A stretch of DNA of 64,000 nt, taken from assembly GCA_017554145.1 (NCBI GenBank), contig JAFZIZ010000015.1:1-64000 (forward strand), read 5' to 3'. The translations under genes were made by a program, and so were the position numbers. This document shows positions 16,940 through 25,666 of the stretch, one piece after another (within the stretch, counting starts at the first letter, position 1; the number at the start of each line of letters is the position of its first letter). The stretch comes from Prevotella sp. (GTDB lineage: Bacteria; Bacteroidota; Bacteroidia; Bacteroidales; Bacteroidaceae). A model generated the notes under the pieces. The model saw only the letters and a program-made list of their open reading frames with translations, searched no databases and was not told the DNA's origin.

Positions 16940-18337
16940 TTATTCTATCATCAGGATGATTCTCTGATAGGACTTGAGGGATAAATAGCCTTTGTCTTGA
17001 ACTTCACAGATAAGGTGCAGGTTCTGTCCCACGGCATCGTTAGGAATGGTAATATTGATAACAGACTGTGTAGCATCGGAGATGGCAATCTTAGTTTGTC
17101 CTATCTCAGGCTGTTGCCACCAATGGAAAGCGATGGTATTAAAGTCGGGGTCAGAAGAACCTGAAGCGTCCAGACGAAGAACGTCTCCTGCCTTGACATG
17201 AAGCACTAAAGGCAATGGTCCTTGATGGCCATTCACCACAACGATAGGATTATGGTTACGCTCGCCCTTGTCTTCAATCCACTGCATACGGGCCTCGAAG
17301 TCAGAGATCTCATCTAGATAGAAGCGTTGCTTATAGCCTATACTGATGCTACGTACAGGTTCCTGCCATGAGGTCCAGGCCATAGTGAGCGAGTCGGAAC
17401 AAAGTCCATACTCGTGATAGCCTGCCCAACTACACTGCTTTGGGTCTTCTGGGTCGTTAAGACCGTTGGGCAGCACGTAGAGAAAACTCGGAGTATCGCC
17501 TTCCACGCCCCACTTATAGTTGGGATATACCTTACCCAATGCTCCACAGGTCTGGATGCTCGTCTGATGACGACTCCAGTTCTGCTTGCCCAGTTCGCAC
17601 TGCTCCTGCCACGTGCCCTCGTCCCAGATGAACTGTAGGTCATCCTTGAACTCTTGGCGTAGCCACATATGGGAACTGCGGGCGCGATCCATGCGATGGG
17701 CATAGTCCATGTCTTGATCCGTGATGGTATAGATGCGGAACTTCTTAACGAAGTCAGACACTTTGTCCGCACTACGTGTCTGCTTCACGCGCCATATCGC
17801 TTGTGCCAATGTGTTCGCCCCACCCCATGCTGCCACATAGATAGGTCGTGGGTCATCCTCATCGGCTAAACGAATGAGAAGTTCACTGCCTGGCGAGTCA
17901 TTACCCTCACCGATAGACCTGATACCACCATTGATGCTACCCATCACAGCACGACTGCGCAAATACGCTGCACTGGGCCAATAACCGATTCGCTGTTGTC
18001 CGTTTTCCTCATCAAGTGAAAGGAACGATGTCTGCTCAGAGCGCTTTCTCAGCTTCATAACATCCTTCTCGTATGCATCAATCACTTGCTGCAGATACTG
18101 TGCCCACTCCAGAGGATAAGGATCACAGTTCCAACCCACTGACGTAATCAATGCTTCGATTTCAAACATGTCGGCATAGACCATCAAGTGGACCATTGAC
18201 TCCATATCATCGGGTTCTATATCGGCAGGTGCGATGTCCGTACATACCACCAAACGAGGTTTCAAGTTCGTCTCTTGGGCAATGCTTACCATGAAAACGG
18301 TCAGCATCAAGAGTAGTATCGTTGTCGTTCTTTTCAT
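16940..18337 (-). CDS. Exported DUF1593 / nucleoside hydrolase-like protein
   Basis: 465 residues from ATG 18337 (MKRTTTILLLMLTVFMVSIA), which gives a clear signal peptide; the frame stays open 45 codons further upstream without looking coding. The N-terminal half (RLVVCTDIAPADIEPDDMESMVHL, with an Asp-rich patch like that of nucleoside hydrolases) belongs to the DUF1593 family, some members of which were reported with cellulose-binding (Sde182). The C-terminal part (LRLDASGSSDPDFNTIAFHWW) is an Ig/PKD-like domain. Expected outside the inner membrane, acting on a carbohydrate or glycoside; the substrate is unknown. Confidence 0.8.
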   Translation of the reverse strand: MKRTTTILLLMLTVFMVSIAQETNLKPRLVVCTDIAPADIEPDDMESMVHLMVYADMFEIEALITSVGWNCDPYPLEWAQYLQQVIDAYEKDVMKLRKRSEQTSFLSLDEENGQQRIGYWPSAAYLRSRAVMGSINGGIRSIGEGNDSPGSELLIRLADEDDPRPIYVAAWGGANTLAQAIWRVKQTRSADKVSDFVKKFRIYTITDQDMDYAHRMDRARSSHMWLRQEFKDDLQFIWDEGTWQEQCELGKQNWSRHQTSIQTCGALGKVYPNYKWGVEGDTPSFLYVLPNGLNDPEDPKQCSWAGYHEYGLCSDSLTMAWTSWQEPVRSISIGYKQRFYLDEISDFEARMQWIEDKGERNHNPIVVVNGHQGPLPLVLHVKAGDVLRLDASGSSDPDFNTIAFHWWQQPEIGQTKIAISDATQSVINITIPNDAVGQNLHLICEVQDKGYLSLKSYQRIILMIE

Positions 18338-18419
18338 AATTTGATGTATTTCTGCCGCAAAGGTACGAATTTTCAAAAAAGAATTGTATCTTTGCATCAT
18401 ATTTATTACACTTAAAATT

Positions 18420-18932
18420 ATGAAGAAAGCTATTCTATTATCCGTTTTCATGACATTGACCCTTATTGTCAATGGTCAGACAGAGCCCCCTAAGTTTACA
18501 CCACAGTTAGAATTTGCCCTGCAACTGAAAGTAACGCTGGGAGAGACATATACCTGTGGAGAGACACAACACGGCAGACGTACCATCATTCCCATTACGG
18601 GCGGAACCTTTGAAGGCCCAAACATCAAGGGAACCATCATCAATGGTGGCGCTGACTATCAACTCGCTAATGCTGAGGGGCGCACAGAATTGGAAGCCAT
18701 CTACTCTATCAAGACGGATGACGGCATCTATATCCACGTACGCAATCGCGGCATCATCTGCAGTGCCAAAGACGAAAACGGCAATCCATCCTTCTATTTC
18801 AGGGCAGCCCCTCAGTTTGAGGCTCCCAGCAATAGCAAATATGCATGGATGAATAATGCCCTCTTCGTCTGTGCGCCAGAATTCGGCGGAGACTTCAAGG
18901 GCATTGTGCTTAATGTGTGGAAGGTAAAGTAA
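18420..18932 (+). CDS. Exported DUF3237 family protein
   Basis: 170 residues from ATG 18420 with signal peptide MKKAILLSVFMTLTLIVNG. The mature part matches DUF3237: LEFALQLKVTLGETYTCG, then RRTIIPITGGTFEGPNIKG and NGGADYQLAN. DUF3237 proteins are small beta-barrels of unknown function, often encoded with catabolic genes. It is transcribed divergently from the DUF1593 gene. A TATCTTTG element at 18387-18394 lies before the start. Confidence 0.8.
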   Translation: MKKAILLSVFMTLTLIVNGQTEPPKFTPQLEFALQLKVTLGETYTCGETQHGRRTIIPITGGTFEGPNIKGTIINGGADYQLANAEGRTELEAIYSIKTDDGIYIHVRNRGIICSAKDENGNPSFYFRAAPQFEAPSNSKYAWMNNALFVCAPEFGGDFKGIVLNVWKVK

Positions 18933-18941
18933 TCCTTCGAC

Positions 18942-19748
18942 TTACTTGTTCAGATTCTGAATAAATTGCCATTCGCTCTCATGTGATTTCACCTTGATGA
19001 GCGAATGGTGAGTAACGATATACTCAGACAATCCCTCACGATTGGCCCCGCTATGCCAGTCGTAAGTATAACCTAACTGCGTCCAAGGCAATGGACTGTC
19101 ATCCAAGTAGGCTGACTCGAAACTATAGCGAAACCATTCGCGGAAATTAGTCTCTCCCACTTTATAATTCTCGTTTGCATAGGCAGGGAATTCCAGGCCA
19201 GCAGTTGTTGTCGTGATATCAGGATCGTGGGCAGGACGGAACATATAGGCAGGATCGGCATAGAACTGCACCATGATATTATAATCGCAATCAGGGCTAA
19301 GACCATACATCTGAATCATACGCATGTGGGCTGCAACGCTATCCAATCCCACATAGGCATCCTTCTTACGCAACCAATCAGCAGGGAGTGTTACCCAAGT
19401 ACCCAGTTCACGGTCAATGCGATAAACGCCCTCTTTCCCGAAGAAACGCTGTAGACGACTTGAGTCAACTAATGTTACCAATAGCACCATATCCTTGCCG
19501 TCAATGGTAGCCCACTCCTGACCTGGATAGCCTTTCTTCACAGGCATCAGGTCATGTGACACCTTTGAGGGTGTAGGCTCTTTCGCATCCGCAATAGCTG
19601 CAGTAAGCTCGGCCTGCAACAAAGAGTCATTCTCATACCATGCCGTAGTATCTGCGGCATTCTCTGTCTCATTGGCAGCAGCTTGCTTGTTTTGACAGGC
19701 ACCTGCAACAAATGCCAATGCGACGATTACAATCCATAATTTCTTCAT
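18942..19748 (-). CDS. Lipoprotein of unknown function
   Basis: 268 residues. The N-terminus MKKLWIVIVALAFVAGAC is a lipoprotein signal with the lipobox AGAC, so Cys18 should be lipidated. The mature protein starts with an Ala/Asn-rich linker and has a globular part rich in Tyr and Trp, including PGQEWATIDGKDMVLLVTL. The family appears conserved in Bacteroidales but no domain name was recognised. It converges with the DUF3237 gene, 9 bp away. A TATCTTTG element on the minus strand is at 19791-19798. Confidence 0.75.
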   Translation of the reverse strand: MKKLWIVIVALAFVAGACQNKQAAANETENAADTTAWYENDSLLQAELTAAIADAKEPTPSKVSHDLMPVKKGYPGQEWATIDGKDMVLLVTLVDSSRLQRFFGKEGVYRIDRELGTWVTLPADWLRKKDAYVGLDSVAAHMRMIQMYGLSPDCDYNIMVQFYADPAYMFRPAHDPDITTTTAGLEFPAYANENYKVGETNFREWFRYSFESAYLDDSPLPWTQLGYTYDWHSGANREGLSEYIVTHHSLIKVKSHESEWQFIQNLNK

Positions 19749-19896
19749 ACGTTATTGTTATTTGTAGGTTTAAAGTTTCTTATTCGGGTGCAAAGATACA
19801 AAAATATTTATCAATAATTTAAGATACCTTCTAAAACTTATCGAATATTTCCCGATTTTTTGTATCTTTGTCGCAGGAACACAAAAACGGGAATAA

Positions 19897-20844
19897 ATGA
19901 TGGAACACTATCAAGCAGACGGACATCGTTATGAAAACGGTATGAAATACGAGCGTTGCGGACGCTCTGGTATCTTATTGCCTCAAGTCAGTCTAGGCAT
20001 GTGGCATAACTTTGGTAATGTGGATCCTTACGAGCGTAGCAGAGAGATTATTCGCTATGCCTTTGATCACGGTATCACCCATTTTGATTTGGCAAACAAC
20101 TACGGACCCGCCTATGGCACGGCTGAGGAAACACTGGGACGTGTGATAGATGATGACCTGCGCCCTTATCGTGACGAACTCTTCATCTCGACCAAAGCAG
20201 GTTATGATATGTGGGCTGGTCCTTATGGCGAATGGGGCTCTCGTAAGTATCTGATAGCATCACTTGACCAGAGTCTGAAAAGGATGCATTTGGACTATGT
20301 CGACTTATTCTATAGCCATCGCTTCGACCCCAATACCCCCATGGAAGAGACCCTTCAGGCATTGGTGGATGTCGTCAGAGCAGGCAAGGCACTCTATGTG
20401 GGTATCTCCAACTGGCCTTTAGAAGCAACGAAGTTTGCCATCGATTACCTGAAACAACGAGACACTCCTCTGCTAATCTATCAAGGTAAACTCAATATGC
20501 TGAATCGCGAACCCATCGAAGAAGGTATTCTTTCATGTTGTCAGGAAGCCGGCGTGGGCTTCATCGCCTTCTCGCCCCTCGCACAAGGCTTACTTACCAA
20601 CCGTTACCTCAATGGGATTCCAGAAGACTCACGTATGTCGAAAGGTAAGTTCCTGCGCGAAGAGATGCTGACTCCGGAACTGTTGCAACAACTGCACCAA
20701 TGGAATGAAGAGGCTAAGGAAAACGGTATGAGCCTTGCAGAAATGGCACTTCAATGGATACTAAAGCAACAAGGCGTGACCTCCGTCCTTGTAGGTGCCA
20801 GTTCCACTAAGCAATTGGCACAGAACCTTCAATGCATTAAATAA
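19897..20844 (+). CDS. Aldo/keto reductase, YghZ (L-glyceraldehyde 3-phosphate reductase) type
   Basis: 315 residues with the opening RYENGMKYERCGRSGILLPQ and LGMWHNFG typical of the YghZ/GpR subgroup. Catalytic residues of the family are present: Asp and Tyr in FDLANNYGP, Lys in ISTKAGYDMW, His in FYSHRFDP. NADPH contacts near the end (LVGASSTKQLAQNL) are conserved. Probably reduces small toxic aldehydes in the cytoplasm. TATCTTTG at 19863-19870 is the likely -7 element. The C-terminus is shorter than that of E. coli YghZ. Confidence 0.88.
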   Translation: MMEHYQADGHRYENGMKYERCGRSGILLPQVSLGMWHNFGNVDPYERSREIIRYAFDHGITHFDLANNYGPAYGTAEETLGRVIDDDLRPYRDELFISTKAGYDMWAGPYGEWGSRKYLIASLDQSLKRMHLDYVDLFYSHRFDPNTPMEETLQALVDVVRAGKALYVGISNWPLEATKFAIDYLKQRDTPLLIYQGKLNMLNREPIEEGILSCCQEAGVGFIAFSPLAQGLLTNRYLNGIPEDSRMSKGKFLREEMLTPELLQQLHQWNEEAKENGMSLAEMALQWILKQQGVTSVLVGASSTKQLAQNLQCIK

Positions 20845-20853
20845 AGAGCGTGC

Positions 20854-22275
20854 TTATTCCCAACATTCTATCTCGTCTTCTATCTCAGGCAACTGACTGC
20901 GATGGAAGACGGGTTCTTTGATACCCTGACGCTTCTGTTTTCGATAGTCGTCAAGCAGACGGAAAGCGTAGCGCCCTAACAGGACGATAGCAATGAGGTT
21001 GCAGGCCGTCAGGAATGCCATGAAGAAATCAACGACGTTCCACACCAATTCAAAACTGGCAATGGCACCCCAAAAGACCATCAAGCCACCAGAGCAGAGA
21101 CGATAAATCGTCATCACTTTGGTATTCGGCGTGATGAAGCGGATATTGGCTTCACCATAGTAATAGTTACCTATAATGCTGGAAAAAGCAAAGAGGAAGA
21201 TGGCGACAGCCACGAATATAGGACCAATGCTACCTACCTCATTCTGTAGTGCCGACTGTGTAAGGGCGATACCATTCAGTTCGGGCACTTGGTAGAGACC
21301 GCTAATAAGGATGATAAATGCCGTACATGAACATACTACCAACGTATCAGTAAAAACACCCAGCGCCTGAATAAGTCCTTGCTTCACAGGATGCGTCGTG
21401 GTAGCCGTAGCCGCTACATTAGGTGCACTACCTTCACCTGCCTCGTTGGAGAAGAGTCCGCGCTTGATACCGTTCATCATCGCTGCACCAATACCACCAC
21501 CCGCAATCTGTGAAACACCAAAGGCATCAAGCACGATAACCTTGAAGACATGCGGAATCTGATGGATGTTCATCACGATAATCACTATAGCGAGTACCAG
21601 ATAGCCCACTGCCATCACAGGCACCAGAACAGAACTGACTTGAGCGATACGCTGGATACCACCAAAAACAATGAACAATGCCATTAACGCGAGAATACCT
21701 CCCACCCAAACTGGCGACCAACCAAAGGCTTCCAGCATAGCACCACAGATAGTATTTGCCTGAATGGAGTTGTTGGAGAGTCCAAACTGCAAGGTGATGA
21801 GCACAGCAAACAATATCGCCATCCACCGTTGCTTTAATCCCTTCTGGATATAATAGGCAGGACCACCAATAAACGAATCCTTGTGTTTCTGCTTATACAA
21901 CTGTGCCAGTGTCGATTCTACAAAAGCCGTTGCAGAACCTATCAGTGCGATAATCCACATCCAGAACACTGCTCCAGGACCACCAATGGCAATAGCAGTA
22001 GCAACACCAGCCAGATTACCTGTTCCCACACGAGTAGCGACACTGACGGCAAAAGCCTGAAACGATGATATATGGCGGCTCTTACCCGTTTTCTCCTTCA
22101 CTTGTTCTTCCACCGTATTGACGGCTGACTCCGTGAGCAGGCGAAACATCTCACCCACCATACGGAACTGTACGAAACGAGTGCGCCATGTGAACCACAA
22201 TCCACAGCCCACCAGTGCCACAATCAGCACGTAGCTCCATATCACATCGTTAACAGCAGTAATCCACTCGTTCAT
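20854..22275 (-). CDS. Sodium:alanine symporter (AGCS family)
   Basis: 473 residues with 10-12 membrane segments, the usual size for AGCS carriers. Family signatures include VATRVGTGNLAGVATAIAIG with GGPGAVFWMWI and the GLFSNEAGEGSAPN block. It imports alanine or glycine with sodium through the inner membrane. It lies at the start of a run of minus-strand genes but 11 bp in front of it is the glycosylase gene, which reads first. Converges with the aldo-keto reductase gene. Confidence 0.92.
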   Translation of the reverse strand: MNEWITAVNDVIWSYVLIVALVGCGLWFTWRTRFVQFRMVGEMFRLLTESAVNTVEEQVKEKTGKSRHISSFQAFAVSVATRVGTGNLAGVATAIAIGGPGAVFWMWIIALIGSATAFVESTLAQLYKQKHKDSFIGGPAYYIQKGLKQRWMAILFAVLITLQFGLSNNSIQANTICGAMLEAFGWSPVWVGGILALMALFIVFGGIQRIAQVSSVLVPVMAVGYLVLAIVIIVMNIHQIPHVFKVIVLDAFGVSQIAGGGIGAAMMNGIKRGLFSNEAGEGSAPNVAATATTTHPVKQGLIQALGVFTDTLVVCSCTAFIILISGLYQVPELNGIALTQSALQNEVGSIGPIFVAVAIFLFAFSSIIGNYYYGEANIRFITPNTKVMTIYRLCSGGLMVFWGAIASFELVWNVVDFFMAFLTACNLIAIVLLGRYAFRLLDDYRKQKRQGIKEPVFHRSQLPEIEDEIECWE

Positions 22276-22286
22276 AAGACTTTTAG

Positions 22287-22853
22287 TTATAATAAGGTGT
22301 CAAACACTTTCTGATAGAATGCTGCCTTCTTCTCGATAGCCATCGGATAGGCCCGTGAAGAACTCGGCATGCGATAGAGTCGTAAGGTACGCCCTTCAAA
22401 GTCCACTGGAACGAATGTTCCGACCTTGGGTTCCTCTACACCCATCTGCTGCGCACAGAGTGTCGTAGCCAGTTGTCCTGCAGTGACTATCGTTCTACAT
22501 TGTGGCAAATGGCGCAGCATCACCTTGATGTCAGTTTGCTCCACCACCTGCAGGTCCTTGTCGCTGGCAGTATTCTTCGTACGGATAATCTGCGTACAGG
22601 TATCATAGAGAGCGATACCTCTAGCCGTAAGAAAGCGTTTGAGATCATCCAGTCGATAGTGTTTCCCGTCATCAGCCACGAAATGTTGCTTGTCGCCGAA
22701 GAAGCAATAGCCCACAATGCACCACATATCATTGGTGAAGTTAGGATAATAGAACGGCATCGACCAACGTTTCTCGGCAGGCGGAAACGTACCAAGCATC
22801 AGCATCTGTGCGCCCTCAGGCAGAAACGGTTCGAAAGGATGACTCTCTATCAT
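22287..22853 (-). CDS. Uracil-DNA glycosylase family protein
   Basis: 188 residues of the uracil-DNA glycosylase superfamily (MUG-like branch). The first motif LMLGTFPPAEKRWSMPFYYPN matches the uracil-binding loop position, and TIVTAGQLATTLCAQ and MPSSSRAYPM resemble later motifs of the fold. It may excise uracil or mismatched bases, but the lesion specificity of this branch is uncertain. Its start lies 2 bp behind the bcp stop, so they are likely co-transcribed. Confidence 0.78.
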   Translation of the reverse strand: MIESHPFEPFLPEGAQMLMLGTFPPAEKRWSMPFYYPNFTNDMWCIVGYCFFGDKQHFVADDGKHYRLDDLKRFLTARGIALYDTCTQIIRTKNTASDKDLQVVEQTDIKVMLRHLPQCRTIVTAGQLATTLCAQQMGVEEPKVGTFVPVDFEGRTLRLYRMPSSSRAYPMAIEKKAAFYQKVFDTLL

Positions 22854-22855
22854 GA

Positions 22856-23308
22856 TTATTTCTGCAGAATCTGCTCCGCGTGCTCCTTGGTCTTTACTTG
22901 TTTGCCGACAAAAATCTGCTCGATGATACCTTCTTCATTAATAATAAAGGTAGTGCGGATAGTACCCATCGTTTTCTTGCCATACATTGTCTTCTCGCCC
23001 CAGGCACCCATCGCCTCCATCAAGGTCTTATCCACATCGGCAATCAACGGGAAGGGCAACTCATGCTTCTCCTTGAACTTCACATGCGAAGCAGCAGAGT
23101 CCTTGCTCACACCCACCACTTCATAGCCGGCACCCTGCAATTCCTGATAATGGTCTCTCAGGCTGCAAGCCTCAGCCGTACAACCGCTCGTATTATCCTT
23201 CGGATAGAAATACAGCACTAACTTACGTCCTTTGTAATCACTCAAACGGATATCCCGTCCCTGTTCGTCCTTACCCAAAATCTCAGGCGCCTTGTCTCCA
23301 ATATTCAT
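22856..23308 (-). CDS. bcp: Thioredoxin-dependent thiol peroxidase (bacterioferritin comigratory protein)
   Basis: 150 residues, standard for Bcp/PrxQ. The peroxidatic Cys43 and resolving Cys48 are in SGCTAEACSLRDHY, the five-residue spacing seen in atypical two-cysteine PrxQ enzymes. It reduces hydroperoxides with thioredoxin in the cytoplasm. It leads a two-gene unit with the uracil-DNA glycosylase-like gene. Confidence 0.94.
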   Translation of the reverse strand: MNIGDKAPEILGKDEQGRDIRLSDYKGRKLVLYFYPKDNTSGCTAEACSLRDHYQELQGAGYEVVGVSKDSAASHVKFKEKHELPFPLIADVDKTLMEAMGAWGEKTMYGKKTMGTIRTTFIINEEGIIEQIFVGKQVKTKEHAEQILQK

Positions 23309-23345
23309 AGTAGTATTGTTTTAGATGATGTTGCAAAATTTCCCC

Positions 23346-23678
23346 TTAACAGGGCTCCCATAAGAAACAGGACATATCCACATGACCATTGGACTTGAAA
23401 CGGACACCTTCTTCCTCTAACAAAGCGCGTTGACGACTCCAACCTGGGGCTGTTCGCCCTTCTTTGTTAACCACACGATGACAAGGCAACGCATCTGCCC
23501 CTGGTGTATAGCGGAGTGTACGCCCTACCATGCGTGAATGACTAGGCCACCCTGCTAAGGTTGCAATATGCCCATAGGTTGTCACTCGCCCACAAGGAAT
23601 CTGACTGACAATATTCAGCACGTCGTCACGAAACATCCTTACCTGCTCAGCCGTCATATTGTCGGGATAGTCCTTCAT
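23346..23678 (-). CDS. MGMT-family DNA alkyltransferase (catalytic domain only)
   Basis: 110 residues covering only the C-terminal DNA-binding/methyltransferase domain. The helix-turn-helix region (GRVTTYGHIATLAGWP) and the active-site LPCHRVVN with Cys66 are present. Because the Cys is kept, this is not the Trp-type ATL protein, and it could be an active alkyl acceptor. Short single-domain versions are common in bacteria. Repair of O6-alkylguanine is the expected role. Confidence 0.87.
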   Translation of the reverse strand: MKDYPDNMTAEQVRMFRDDVLNIVSQIPCGRVTTYGHIATLAGWPSHSRMVGRTLRYTPGADALPCHRVVNKEGRTAPGWSRQRALLEEEGVRFKSNGHVDMSCFLWEPC

Positions 23679-23800
23679 CCTATATCAAATTATAATTGAT
23701 AGGGCACAAAGATACAAAATAAATCAAAAGATATAGCATCTTACCTGCGAAATTTTGTAAATCTCTTATATAGATGAGCGTATCCCAAAACTTAGAATGG

Positions 23801-23890
23801 ACTACCCTGCTCTTTATAATAAGTATAATGAATCACTATCTTTGCCTTAATCACCTCGCGGTTTAAGCGAGCGATGTTGCTGATTACGTG
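23801..23890 (-). pseudogene. Remnant of the 3' end of a fumarate reductase iron-sulfur subunit gene
   Basis: On the minus strand this segment encodes [15 protein letters not shown], nearly the same as the C-terminus of the intact gene at 28462-29220 ([15 protein letters not shown]). The DNA similarity continues into the downstream flank (CTTTATAATA and AGTATAATG words in both), so the copy includes 3' non-coding sequence. A gap of roughly 12-16 bp and loss of the stop region mark it as decayed. It sits right behind the stop of the 94-residue gene at 23892. Confidence 0.6.
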
Positions 23891-23891
23891 A

Positions 23892-24176
23892 TTAGCGCCT
23901 TGTTTTTCGATATCGCTTAACAAAATAGAAACACACACTCAAGGCTATCAAAACGACGACGATAGACAATGTCACATCGTCTGGTATTCCTGAGATCAAT
24001 GAAGGAGATGGTGCAATGTCTGCCATTTGCAGGTTATTCCCTGATACATTGAGCGCTGTGGCGACAGTATCTGTCGTGTCTGAAGGTACAGAAGCAGTAT
24101 CAATAACTTCTGGTTTAATGATACGAGGCCTGTGAATGACCTGATGCGGAAGTGAAGGAATGTCTAAAAATACCAT
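23892..24176 (-). CDS. Small single-pass membrane protein, unknown
   Basis: 94 residues. One membrane segment near the C-terminus (VTLSIVVVLIALSVCFYFV) followed by a basic tail (KRYRKTRR), so the N-terminal part should face outward. The N-terminal part is Ser/Thr/Pro-rich without a recognisable domain. It is the last of three minus-strand genes with small gaps. No function can be proposed. Confidence 0.55.
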   Translation of the reverse strand: MVFLDIPSLPHQVIHRPRIIKPEVIDTASVPSDTTDTVATALNVSGNNLQMADIAPSPSLISGIPDDVTLSIVVVLIALSVCFYFVKRYRKTRR

Positions 24177-24203
24177 ACGATAAAGTTTTTATTGGGTTAA
24201 TAA

Positions 24204-24548
24204 TTAAATATATTCAAAAAGTATTATCAAGCTTTGTGCCAGTATTCCTATCAGAAAACTGATGGCATTACACAGAATACTATAGACGAATGCGCGCGAC
24301 AGATTACGGAGGAAGAGAAAATACCATAATGCCTCAATGAACACAATGATGACTTCTGCTATGATGATGGTCATAAAGCTGTCGTCTATATATAAAAGGA
24401 AAAGATTGAGAGAGACATTAGTAAGCATATTGACGACTACAGACGAGCCCAACACCAACCTATTCCGTTCTCCCAAAAGCAGCAAGACCACGAACTCTAT
24501 CAGAATCGTTGCAACGAGTGCAAGTAATAGCATAGGAAGTGTCACCAT
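24204..24548 (-). CDS. Small multi-pass membrane protein, unknown
   Basis: 114 residues, almost entirely hydrophobic, with four likely membrane segments separated by short loops (GERNR, RNLSRAF). It overlaps the end of the preceding transporter gene by 7 bp, implying coupled translation. No family was recognised; it may be an accessory subunit of the transporter-like protein. Confidence 0.6.
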   Translation of the reverse strand: MVTLPMLLLALVATILIEFVVLLLLGERNRLVLGSSVVVNMLTNVSLNLFLLYIDDSFMTIIIAEVIIVFIEALWYFLFLRNLSRAFVYSILCNAISFLIGILAQSLIILFEYI

Positions 24549-25513
24549 AGGCTAAAAACAGCTAATAAATAACCAGGAATCAACGCAGCGGCAAGCAATC
24601 CGAAGGCCAGACCTTCTCGCTGAGGTAATACTACATTGGCCAGATAAAGCGTCACTGGCATCGTACAGTTAACTGCAAACAAGCCTATCAAAATTATCAT
24701 CTTTCCCTGACTTCTAAACACCCAACAGAGAACTGCCAAAAGCACTACAAGCAGCAGCATCTTGACGATACCCAGACTGCGAGCGAGCCATCCGCCAGCC
24801 ATCTTCCCCAACATCGACAAGAGACCTATCAGAAGGATGAAACCACTACTCTTCGAGAGCCCACCAGTAAATGACTCTCCAACAAGCGACCTCAACATGA
24901 CAACCAACATCAGAACCACCAGAGATAATACCACAAACAACTTGCTGAAGTGACAATCTGCTGCCTTATCTACTACTGTCGCAGCATTAGTCCTGAGGTC
25001 GAGATGCATATAAAGCGTCGACAAGAAACAGACAGAAAGCAAGACCACATACAGCAAAGACCACGAGAAGAAAACCATACCTATGGCCAAGCCAAAGGCA
25101 CCGGTAGATACAAAGGTGCCAAGTGCACGAATATCATTACCTGTCTTGATAACTACTTGTTTGCCTCCCCATACATGAAACAACGAATTTCCTATTCCCA
25201 ACAAGACCGCTACAACCACGACACCCCAGGTAGAAAACCCCAAATTGACGACTATCGACGTTGCCAAGACTGCCATCGTCAGTAATACGACAGAGACTAA
25301 CAGCATCCAGTGCTTACGCTCCATCCTGTCTGCCCATAGTCCTGTCAATGGCTGTGTCAGGAATGCCAGTATATTATAAATGAGAAAAACACTTACCAGA
25401 TGCGTCATAGAAAGTAACGATGCCATCAGATAAAGACAGCACACACAAAGTCCGTCTACCAACAAATGCAGCACGGAGCACAAAGCCGTCATCCGTAAAA
25501 GGCTCCTATACAT
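24542..25513 (-). CDS. MFS-type transporter-like protein
   Basis: 323 residues from ATG 25513, chosen because TATATTTG (minus strand, 25527-25534) lies just before it. About ten to eleven membrane segments, slightly fewer than the usual twelve. LTGLWADRMERKHWMLL in the loop after the second or third segment is the MFS signature (G-x-x-x-D-R-x-G-R-like). GKMAGGWLARSLG marks the second half. Substrate unknown. Forms a unit with the two small membrane-protein genes. Confidence 0.72.
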   Translation of the reverse strand: MYRSLLRMTALCSVLHLLVDGLCVCCLYLMASLLSMTHLVSVFLIYNILAFLTQPLTGLWADRMERKHWMLLVSVVLLTMAVLATSIVVNLGFSTWGVVVVAVLLGIGNSLFHVWGGKQVVIKTGNDIRALGTFVSTGAFGLAIGMVFFSWSLLYVVLLSVCFLSTLYMHLDLRTNAATVVDKAADCHFSKLFVVLSLVVLMLVVMLRSLVGESFTGGLSKSSGFILLIGLLSMLGKMAGGWLARSLGIVKMLLLVVLLAVLCWVFRSQGKMIILIGLFAVNCTMPVTLYLANVVLPQREGLAFGLLAAALIPGYLLAVFSLW

Positions 25514-25578
25514 ATTTCTTTGCCTGCAAATATACAAATATATTTCGAATAACCCTTATTTCTATTATAAAAAATAAG

Positions 25579-25606
25579 GAGCGCCGCAGAGATTTCTGCG
25601 GCGCTC
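25579..25606 (-). terminator. Intrinsic terminator after the secreted protein gene of the ECF unit
   Basis: A perfect 12-bp stem (25579-25590 with 25595-25606) and a 4-base loop. Reading the minus strand, the stem is followed by CUUAUUUUUUAU. T residues also follow on the plus strand. The stem shares GCGCCGCAGA with the terminator near 28408. Confidence 0.8.
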
Positions 25607-25666
25607 TTTTAAAAAATATTTAGTCTATAAGAAATCCTTCTGGATGATTGATGTGTCACGCCTCGT

